A stretch of DNA of 58,655 nt from Caldifarciminota bacterium (GTDB lineage: Bacteria; Hydrothermota; Hydrothermia; B15-G9): positions 1 through 58,655 of the forward strand of contig WGAI01000020.1 in assembly GCA_015489175.1 (NCBI GenBank). The letters are read 5' to 3'. The notes under the pieces were generated by a model. It had not been told where the DNA came from and made no database searches. It was given only the letters and a program-made list of their open reading frames with translations. The position numbers and the translations under genes are program-made. Each line of letters begins with the position of its first letter. Positions within the stretch are counted from its first letter, which is position 1. Shown one piece after another: positions 52,560 through 58,655 of the stretch.

Positions 52560-53524
52560 AAGCGCTTGTCACAGGCGCTAACGGCTTTGTGGGCAGTTAT
52601 TTGACTGAACAACTGCTGTCCGACGGATGGAATGTGCGGGTTTTCGTCAGAAAAACCAGCAATCTGAGATGGCTCAAAGGCCTATCTGTAGAATACGCTT
52701 ACGGGGATCTTGCGAAAAACGATGGGATCGAGGAAGCGTTAAACGGCATAGATGTCGTGTTCCATGTGGCGGGCGTTGTGAGGGCACTTAACAGGGATGG
52801 CTACATCGCAGGCAACTATCTGTCCACCAAAAACCTGTATGTTGCGTCCGAGAAGGCCGGAATTAAGCGATTTGTGCTTCTGAGCAGTCGCGCTGCCGTA
52901 GGGCCATCGCCACCAACGACAAGGATTCCAGAGGATTATCCAGCCTCACCGATCTCGAATTACGGTATCTCCAAACGGATGGCGGAAGATTTTCTAAGGG
53001 AAAGGCACACTGTCCCTTTCGTGGTGCTCAGGCCCGTCGCAGTCTATGGCCCAAGGGACTACGGAGTTTACAAGTTCTTTCAACTCATAAAGAACCACCT
53101 CAACATCTACATCGGAAAGGGCACCTATGTCAGCATGATCCATGTGCTTGACCTCGTGGACGCCATCGTCAAAGCCGCAGATAAAGGCAGGGACGGAGAG
53201 GCCTACTTCGTGTGCGGTGAAAGGGATCTCCATGTCAGGGATTGGGGGGTATTTCTGGCGGAGCTGTTGAACATCGCTCCCCTCCTCAACATCAGAATTC
53301 CAAAGTGGATAGCTATGTCAACGGCTTATGTGGCACATTTCTTCGCCCGAATGATAGGCAAACCAACTTTTGTGAACCCAGACAAGATCAAGGAGCTCAC
53401 AGCCACAGGCTGGTTGTGCTCCAACGAAAAGGCAAAAAACGAGATTGAATGGAGGCCAAACATAGACGAAAAAGAGGGATTTCTGAGCACATTTGAGTGG
53501 TATATTCGTAACGGTTGGCTTTAG
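52556..53524 (+). CDS. Extended-SDR NAD-dependent epimerase/dehydratase
   Basis: A 322-residue SDR enzyme. Rossmann motif GANGFVGSYL, then Tyr-x3-Lys in NYGISKRMAEDFL, and PVAVYGPRDYG. Substrate unknown. It starts inside the PLD gene stop, and its own stop overlaps the convergent gmhB stop by four bases. Confidence 0.88.
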   Translation: MKALVTGANGFVGSYLTEQLLSDGWNVRVFVRKTSNLRWLKGLSVEYAYGDLAKNDGIEEALNGIDVVFHVAGVVRALNRDGYIAGNYLSTKNLYVASEKAGIKRFVLLSSRAAVGPSPPTTRIPEDYPASPISNYGISKRMAEDFLRERHTVPFVVLRPVAVYGPRDYGVYKFFQLIKNHLNIYIGKGTYVSMIHVLDLVDAIVKAADKGRDGEAYFVCGERDLHVRDWGVFLAELLNIAPLLNIRIPKWIAMSTAYVAHFFARMIGKPTFVNPDKIKELTATGWLCSNEKAKNEIEWRPNIDEKEGFLSTFEWYIRNGWL

Positions 53525-54051
53525 GGCATGGCTTTTTGGATTATCCATCTGGCCGCATCAAAGAAGTCAGGCGTCCAGTAATCGACATCGAAATTCGGGG
53601 GTCCGGTGGAGAGCAGCACCTTTTTGAGGCCAATTTTTTCTGCGGAGACCATGTCGCGCTTCGAGTCACCGACCATAAAGCTGCGGCTTAAATCGATCTC
53701 GGGATGAAGATGAAAAATCCGCTCGAACATGGCGGTTCCTGGCTTGCGACAGCCACATCGCTCGTTGGGATGGTGCGGACAGAATTCGGATTGTGTGATG
53801 GACACGCCCCATGAGTGCATGTCGAGCTCAATCTGCCTGTTTATCCGCCTCATCATCTCAAATCCGAAGTAGCCCCGACCGACGCCGGATTGGTTTGACA
53901 CCACAAACAGCTCAAACCCATGTTGCTTGAGCAAAACCAGACCTTCTCTAACCCCTTTGAGATAACGGATTTGCTCAGGTGTATTCAGATAATGCTTGTC
54001 TTCGATTATAGTGCCGTCGCGATCAAGAAATACGGCGGGAATTAAAGCCAT
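53521..54051 (-). CDS. gmhB: D-glycero-manno-heptose 1,7-bisphosphate 7-phosphatase
   Basis: A 176-residue HAD phosphatase. DxD motif FLDRDGTI (D9, D11), zinc ligands in CPHHPNERCGCRKPG, and MVGDSKRDMVSAEKIG. GmhB removes phosphate from heptose bisphosphate for LPS inner core. It overlaps rdgB by 10 bases. Confidence 0.92.
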   Translation of the reverse strand: MALIPAVFLDRDGTIIEDKHYLNTPEQIRYLKGVREGLVLLKQHGFELFVVSNQSGVGRGYFGFEMMRRINRQIELDMHSWGVSITQSEFCPHHPNERCGCRKPGTAMFERIFHLHPEIDLSRSFMVGDSKRDMVSAEKIGLKKVLLSTGPPNFDVDYWTPDFFDAARWIIQKAMP

Positions 54052-54638
54052 TGTTTCAACATCTCTTTTAGCACGGACAGCGCTCTGCCCCGATGGCTAA
54101 CACGGTTTTTAATCCTCACTGGAAGCTCTGCAAATGTCCGTCCCATAGGCGGATACAGGAAAACAGGATCGTAGCCGAAGATGCCGCTGCCGCGTTCTTC
54201 CTCGGTGATAAATCCGTTCACTCGCCCTTCGATGGCATGCCTCTTGCCATCGGGATCAAAAAAAACGATCTGGGTTATGAAGTATGCCCTTCTTCGGTTA
54301 AACGGCACACCTTCAAGCAGTTTCATAAGCTTCTTCCTGTTCTGCTCGTAAGTTGCATTTGGACCAGCAAATCGAGCCGAGAACACGCCCGGCATACCGT
54401 TCAGATAATCGACGCAAAGCCCTGTATCATCCGCAAAAACCGGTTTTTTATAGCGCTTGTAAATCGTCTCAGCCTTCAAAGTTGCGTTTTCAAGGAATGT
54501 GAACCCTGTCTCTTCGATCTCAGGGACATCCGAAAGCCCGAAAAGAGGGATAAGTTTCAACCCATCAAGTTTTAGATAGTCCGAAATTTCAACAAATTTC
54601 TCCCTGTTAGTCGTAGCGACTATGAGCTCAAACGACAT
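54042..54638 (-). CDS. rdgB: XTP/dITP diphosphatase (RdgB/HAM1)
   Basis: A 198-residue house-cleaning enzyme. Motifs: ATTNREKFVEI, EETGFTFLENATLKAETIYKRYKKPVFADDTGLCVDYLNGMPGVFSARF, and the SHRGRAL C-terminal motif. It hydrolyses non-canonical purine triphosphates. It starts 21 bases after the SPOR lipoprotein, with no clear ribosome-binding site. Confidence 0.95.
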   Translation of the reverse strand: MSFELIVATTNREKFVEISDYLKLDGLKLIPLFGLSDVPEIEETGFTFLENATLKAETIYKRYKKPVFADDTGLCVDYLNGMPGVFSARFAGPNATYEQNRKKLMKLLEGVPFNRRRAYFITQIVFFDPDGKRHAIEGRVNGFITEEERGSGIFGYDPVFLYPPMGRTFAELPVRIKNRVSHRGRALSVLKEMLKQWL

Positions 54639-54659
54639 GTTTTTTGTTGATGGGTTGTG

Positions 54660-55337
54660 TCAGGGCGTGGATGTCATCACACCCACGATAAAAGCGTCCT
54701 TGTAGCCTTTCGACTTGAAGAACTCTTTGGCTTTCTCCGCATCCATGCGAGTTGGGAAATCTCCAGCACGAACCTTGGCAAGTCCGTCTTCATTCTCGAC
54801 CACGAATTTGTAAGATGGATACTGTTTTCTGAGCTGGCGCATGACATCGGTCGCTTTCTTGAACGAACTGAATGCAAAAAGCTGAACCTGATACACGAAA
54901 GTCTGAGCCGTAGGTTGCCCAGCTTCAGGTTGAGGCACAGAAGGTGTTGGCGCAGGTTGTGGAGGCGGTGGTGGCGGCGATTGAGGCTTCGGTTTCACCT
55001 CTTTCGTCTCTGTGAACTGCGTTGTTGTTGTTTTGCCCGTCGTCGAAGGAGCAGGAGATTGCGTCTTTTTAGGCGGCAGAGATTCCGGAGGCACCTTATT
55101 TACCGACGATGTCGTATCAGATATCGGATTACTCTCTTTAGGCGTAATCTCTGTTATCGTAGTCTCCCCAGTTGCCCCCGGCACCGGAGGTGGTGGCGGC
55201 TTCTTGGCCAGTTTGCCGGAGGGCATAATGCCTGGCTCTGTGGTAACAGGCGATGTGGTGGGCTTTTTCTTGGGTGCACAGCTGAGACCAGCAGCTAAAA
55301 AAGCCCCCATCACAACCCATGAAACTAACTTCTTCAT
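54660..55337 (-). CDS. SPOR-domain lipoprotein
   Basis: A 225-residue protein with a lipobox (LAAGLSC), a long Pro/Lys/Thr-rich linker (including PPPPPP-like stretches) and a C-terminal SPOR domain (TFVYQVQLFAFSSFKKATDVMRQLRKQYPSYKFVVENEDGLAKVRAGDF). SPOR domains bind denuded glycan at division sites. The ATG at 55337 has GAGGGGTG upstream; it overlaps the end of rpmE closely. Confidence 0.9.
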   Translation of the reverse strand: MKKLVSWVVMGAFLAAGLSCAPKKKPTTSPVTTEPGIMPSGKLAKKPPPPPVPGATGETTITEITPKESNPISDTTSSVNKVPPESLPPKKTQSPAPSTTGKTTTTQFTETKEVKPKPQSPPPPPPQPAPTPSVPQPEAGQPTAQTFVYQVQLFAFSSFKKATDVMRQLRKQYPSYKFVVENEDGLAKVRAGDFPTRMDAEKAKEFFKSKGYKDAFIVGVMTSTP

Positions 55338-55339
55338 AT

Positions 55340-55561
55340 TCACCCCTCTGTTTTCCAATTATATTTCTTGACAAATTTATCGACACGGCCGCCCGCATCG
55401 AGCGCAGCTCTTGCTTTCAGCTCGCCCGTGTAGAATGGGTGACATTTGGAACAGACTTCTACCCTTATCTCTTTTTTTGTAGAGCCTGTAACAATCACAT
55501 TTCCGCAGGCGCAACGAATTACCGCATCCTCGTAGTAAGTCGGATGAATCCCCTTCTTCAT
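55340..55561 (-). CDS. rpmE: 50S ribosomal protein L31, zinc-binding form
   Basis: A 73-residue L31: [20 protein letters not shown], then [14 protein letters not shown]. Four cysteines (CAC, CSKC) define the C+ form. AGGAGG lies upstream. Confidence 0.96.
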   Translation of the reverse strand: MKKGIHPTYYEDAVIRCACGNVIVTGSTKKEIRVEVCSKCHPFYTGELKARAALDAGGRVDKFVKKYNWKTEG

Positions 55562-55642
55562 CTTATTTTCACCTCCTGAATTAGCGGATGTTTATTATAG
55601 CCGTGCAAAAACCAGCCGTCAAACGCCCCAACACACACTTAA

Positions 55643-57892
55643 CTATTGATTGGACTGCATAGCGGCAAGTATGGCCATACCAAGCGATAGTCCGCCATCG
55701 TTAGGCGGCACTTCATGATGTATGAGCACATCAAATCCTATGCTCTCAAGGGACGAAACTACCAATTCTAACAGTGTCAAATTCTGAAAGACACCACCTG
55801 AAAGGGCAACACGCTTTATACCTGTATCCGCTGCGATGCGCCGGACAACTTCGACAATGCCATCTGCAAGCGTGCGGTGAAATTTGAAGGCTCTGTGACT
55901 GACATCATCACCATCCTGAAGCATATCCCTGAACGCAGGCAACATGTCGAGCACATAGCCATTGCCATCATTTTGGACTTCAAATCCATATCGCCCATCT
56001 GTGGCAACAGCAGCTGCCTCAAGTCGCATAGGCGCTTCCCCATCGAATGTGTTTTCCTCACAAATTCCAAGCAGGTAAGATGCCGCATCGAACAGACGAC
56101 CGGCACTCGATGTCATCACACCGGCAAAACGGTTCTTGATGGCACCCAGCAACATGGGGTAATCATTGCTAAATCTTTCCTCAAACCTCCATGGATCTTC
56201 ACCCAACTCATAAAGTATCGAAAGCGCAAATTTCCAGATGTGGCGTATGCTGGAATCGCCCCCTGGCAGGAAAACATATCGCAGATGGCCAACCCTTTTG
56301 AGAGCACGAACTTCTCCCGCGAAGAATTCCCCGCCCCAGATAGCACCATCATCGCCGTAGCCGGTGCCATCCATTGCCACACCGATGACCTCGCCCTTAA
56401 AACCGTGTTCTGCCATAACACCTGCTATGTGAGCACGGTGGTGCTGTATCTCGATAACCTCGGCATCCGGAAATTCGTCGGCGATCGAACGGTTGGGATA
56501 AAGCGGATGTTCGTCTATTGCCACAACATCGACCTTACCAACCTGAAACAGGTTGATGAAATGGTTTATAGCCTCTATCTCAGCTTGTAGCCCCGCAAGC
56601 GTATCAGTATCCCCTATGTGCTGACTGAGAAATGCGTTTCGGCCTATGAGAAGTGTGAATGTCGTCCTCATCATCGGCCCAACGGCAAGGATTGTCCTCT
56701 CTGAATCTATGGGAAGTCTCACCGGCAACGGAGCATATCCGCGAGAACGCCTGACCGGGTATCGCACCCCCCGAAATACCATGTCGACGGAGTCATCTGC
56801 ACGGATGTAAATGTCACGGTTATGCGTCAGGACAAGATCAGCAAATTCCAGCAGCCGATTTATCTCATCTCGGAAAATAATTGGCTCCCCGGTCGGATTT
56901 GCGGAGGTGAGGACTATCGGCCTTTTAAGATCTTCCATAAGAAGGAGATGAAGTGGGGTGTATGGTATCATAAAACCAAGTCTTTTCTGGCCCGGTGCCA
57001 CAAACTGCGAGACTACGCCGTCGGATTTAGGTTCAAGTAAGACTATAGGCGCAGCAGTCGATTGGAGAAGCGCGAGCTCGCCCTCGGAAAGACTGCATAA
57101 CCGCTCTATGTCCTCCATACGAGCCATAAGGGCAAAAGGCTTGTTATACCTTTTCTTCCGCATTCTTAGCTTCTTAACCGCATTATCATTCGTGGCATCG
57201 CATGCGAGATGGTATCCACCGAGCCCTTTGATTGCCACGACTTTGCCCTCAAGGATCGCCTTAGCAGTAAGCTTGATCTGGTCACCTTCGACTTCACCTT
57301 CAGGCCCTATCAGGAAAAGTCTTGGCCCACAAACGGCACAGCAATTCGGTTGAGCATGAAATCGCCTCGATGATGGGTCATGGTATTCAGCATCGCATTC
57401 CGGACACATCTTAAAAACGGCCATGGTGGTATTGGGTCGATCGTAGGGCAGGGCTTTGATGATGGTGAACCTCGGGCCACAATTGGTGCAGTTGATGAAA
57501 GGATAGCGGTATCTTCTGTCAGATGGATCGAAAAGTTCGCGCTTACAATCCTCGCAGATGGCGGCATCAGGCAAAACGAGAGCCTGAACCTCATTGCCAT
57601 GGCTGCTCTTTTCTATGATGAAATCATCGTAACCGACAGGCTCAAGCTCATGCCATTCGACACCGGTGAGTTTCGCAAGGGGCGGAAGGTTAGATTTCAC
57701 ATGGTCAACGAAATCCTCCGCATGGACATCTCCTTCAATCTCAACTATAACTCCTTCAGTTGTATTACGGACGCTGCCCTTAACGCCGAGCGATTTTGCC
57801 AGCCTGTAAATGGTAGGTCTAAACCCAACTCCCTGAACAGCACCATAAAAATAGATGCGAAACCGCCTCACCTGTCCGTTTTTACCCACCAT
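55643..57892 (-). CDS. hypF: Carbamoyltransferase HypF
   Basis: A 749-residue hydrogenase maturation protein. Domains in order: acylphosphatase (RRFRIYFYGAVQGVGFRP), zinc finger with CEDC...CTNC, CPEC...CAVC, YrdC/Sua5 (VVAIKGLGGYHLACDA), and Kae1-like carbamoyltransferase (HHRAHIAGVMAEHG, MDGTGYGDDG, ALSGGVFQNLTL). HypF makes the CN ligands of NiFe hydrogenase with HypE. I chose ATG 57892; GGAGG lies 12 bases upstream. No other hyp or hydrogenase genes are in the window. Confidence 0.94.
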   Translation of the reverse strand: MVGKNGQVRRFRIYFYGAVQGVGFRPTIYRLAKSLGVKGSVRNTTEGVIVEIEGDVHAEDFVDHVKSNLPPLAKLTGVEWHELEPVGYDDFIIEKSSHGNEVQALVLPDAAICEDCKRELFDPSDRRYRYPFINCTNCGPRFTIIKALPYDRPNTTMAVFKMCPECDAEYHDPSSRRFHAQPNCCAVCGPRLFLIGPEGEVEGDQIKLTAKAILEGKVVAIKGLGGYHLACDATNDNAVKKLRMRKKRYNKPFALMARMEDIERLCSLSEGELALLQSTAAPIVLLEPKSDGVVSQFVAPGQKRLGFMIPYTPLHLLLMEDLKRPIVLTSANPTGEPIIFRDEINRLLEFADLVLTHNRDIYIRADDSVDMVFRGVRYPVRRSRGYAPLPVRLPIDSERTILAVGPMMRTTFTLLIGRNAFLSQHIGDTDTLAGLQAEIEAINHFINLFQVGKVDVVAIDEHPLYPNRSIADEFPDAEVIEIQHHRAHIAGVMAEHGFKGEVIGVAMDGTGYGDDGAIWGGEFFAGEVRALKRVGHLRYVFLPGGDSSIRHIWKFALSILYELGEDPWRFEERFSNDYPMLLGAIKNRFAGVMTSSAGRLFDAASYLLGICEENTFDGEAPMRLEAAAVATDGRYGFEVQNDGNGYVLDMLPAFRDMLQDGDDVSHRAFKFHRTLADGIVEVVRRIAADTGIKRVALSGGVFQNLTLLELVVSSLESIGFDVLIHHEVPPNDGGLSLGMAILAAMQSNQ

Positions 57893-57927
57893 ATCGCGAA
57901 ATTTCCTCCAGATTCGATGCTGTATCA

Positions 57928-57956
57928 ATTATCAAACATGACCTATGAGTTCGCAA
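57928..57956 (-). promoter_or_regulatory. Promoter of hypF
   Basis: On the minus strand: TTGCGA (57956-57951), 17-base spacer, GATAAT (57933-57928). The predicted start is about 30 bases before the ATG at 57892. Confidence 0.7.
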
Positions 57957-58013
57957 AGTGGGATATCGGGATTTTGAGAAGTGAAAAAGATTTTTAGGTG
58001 GAAGGATGGCGAA

Positions 58014-58038
58014 TAAAAAAGCCCCAAGCAGGGGCTTA
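58014..58038 (-). terminator. Rho-independent terminator after 16S/tRNA-Ile
   Basis: On the minus strand: AAGCCCC, loop TGCTT, GGGGCTT followed by a T-run (58020-58015). It lies right after the tRNA-Ile gene and before hypF. Confidence 0.9.
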
Positions 58039-58040
58039 AA

Positions 58041-58114
58041 TGGGCCCGGGTGGAGTCGAACCACCGACCTCTCGCTTATCAGGCGAACGCTCTAACCAAC
58101 TGAGCTACGGGCCC
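58041..58114 (-). tRNA. tRNA-Ile (GAT)
   Basis: A 74-base tRNA. Acceptor GGGCCCG pairs with CGGGCCC, anticodon loop CTGATAA within stem TCGCC/GGCGA-type arms gives anticodon GAT, and the T-arm is GGTGGTTCGACTCCACC. It sits 78 bases after 16S rRNA. CCA is not encoded. Confidence 0.95.
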
Positions 58115-58184
58115 CCAATCAGGGGAAAAGAAAAAAGGAAAGTGGAGTGTCTCCAGACAGTGAGACAGGGGATAATTATTTAAG

Positions 58185-58192
58185 CTCCTTTG

Positions 58193-58199
<7 letters not shown>
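58185..58199 (-). other. Palindrome at the 16S 3' end
   Basis: CTCCTTT (58199-58193 on the minus strand), C, AAAGGAG (58191-58185). The anti-Shine-Dalgarno stretch of the 16S gene can pair with the first bases of the spacer in the precursor. Confidence 0.5.

Positions 58200-58655
<456 letters not shown>

Noticed and set aside
54657-55298. 213-codon Arg-rich plus-strand frame opposite the SPOR gene
   Set aside because: It is an artefact of the Pro-rich linker on the other strand.

Overview
This window looks like chromosomal DNA from a diderm, probably anaerobic bacterium of moderate GC, most likely from an uncultured phylum near the FCB group (WOR-3/Stahlbacteria-like lineages would fit). Evidence for a diderm is a LolA-like lipoprotein carrier, an LptC-like lipoprotein, LpxH-like and LpxL/HtrB-like lipid A enzymes, a GmhB heptose phosphatase, an LpxC-free but otherwise LPS-type gene set, and MscL. 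Evidence for an FCB relationship is that several secreted proteins (NlpC/P60, LVIVD-repeat, SBBP-repeat and the truncated first gene) end in a type IX secretion-like sorting domain. Rubrerythrin, an oxygen-binding di-iron (ODP-type) MBL protein, a TrpRS with an Fe-S type cysteine motif and HypF suggest an oxygen-sensitive metabolism. The partial 16S rRNA at the right end would settle the taxonomy; I cannot place it by eye.

Layout. 1-3.4 kb: tail of a secreted protein, an MTH1187-type thiamine-binding protein, an orphan PAS histidine kinase and a LolA-like protein. 3.5-8.2 kb: a QueH fused to a degenerate M28-like domain, a coiled-coil nuclease-fold protein, a TetR regulator and an ODP-type MBL protein. 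8.2-11.4 kb: a long intergenic region ending in a hairpin plus T-run, then an operon BCAM0308-like / sirtuin / DUF502 / CorC-like. 11.4-14.4 kb: NlpC/P60 protein, rubrerythrin, TrpRS coupled to a tiny membrane protein. 14.45-18.3 kb: tRNA-Ser, tRNA-Ala, then cdaA, a YbbR protein, a DegT aminotransferase and an LpxH-like phosphoesterase. 18.3-21.5 kb: acyltransferase and LVIVD protein. 21.7-26.9 kb: an operon of a membrane protein, amidase, RecJ, guanine deaminase and MtgA. 27-32.6 kb: an SBBP-repeat surface protein and a large AAA/TPR/BTAD regulator. 32.8-37.8 kb: rph, then on the minus strand the alpha ribosomal operon (L36-S13-S11-S4-RpoA-L17) with murA attached to its end. 38-41.7 kb: ExoIII, HIRAN protein, LptC-like, an unknown 125-residue protein, DUF4159 and MscL. 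41.8-44.9 kb: HIT, SbcD, 2-hydroxyacid dehydrogenase, DUF2089, tRNA-Leu. 45-47.9 kb: PgsB, PgsC, glycerate kinase. 47.9-51.5 kb (minus): NamZ, small secreted protein, alanine racemase, aldo/keto reductase. 51.6-55.6 kb: PLD-OB protein, SDR, and on the minus strand L31, SPOR lipoprotein, RdgB, GmhB. 55.6-58.655 kb (minus): HypF, then 16S rRNA and tRNA-Ile followed at once by a terminator.

Cell-envelope functions dominate: peptidoglycan synthesis and recycling (MurA, Alr, MtgA, amidase, NamZ, NlpC/P60, SPOR), LPS and outer membrane (LolA, LptC, LpxH, LpxL, GmhB), c-di-AMP (CdaA/YbbR) and poly-glutamate-like ligase PgsBC. Promoters are of the ordinary TTGnnn-17/18-TAnAAT type; at least two of them sit so close to a start codon that the mRNA should be leaderless. 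The most unusual items are the QueH-M28-like fusion, the 16S-tRNA-Ile unit that terminates without 23S, the inverted repeat on the -35 box of the alpha operon, the TrpRS-coupled small membrane protein, and the unknown gene between LptC and DUF4159. I did not find CRISPR arrays, insertion sequences or phage genes.
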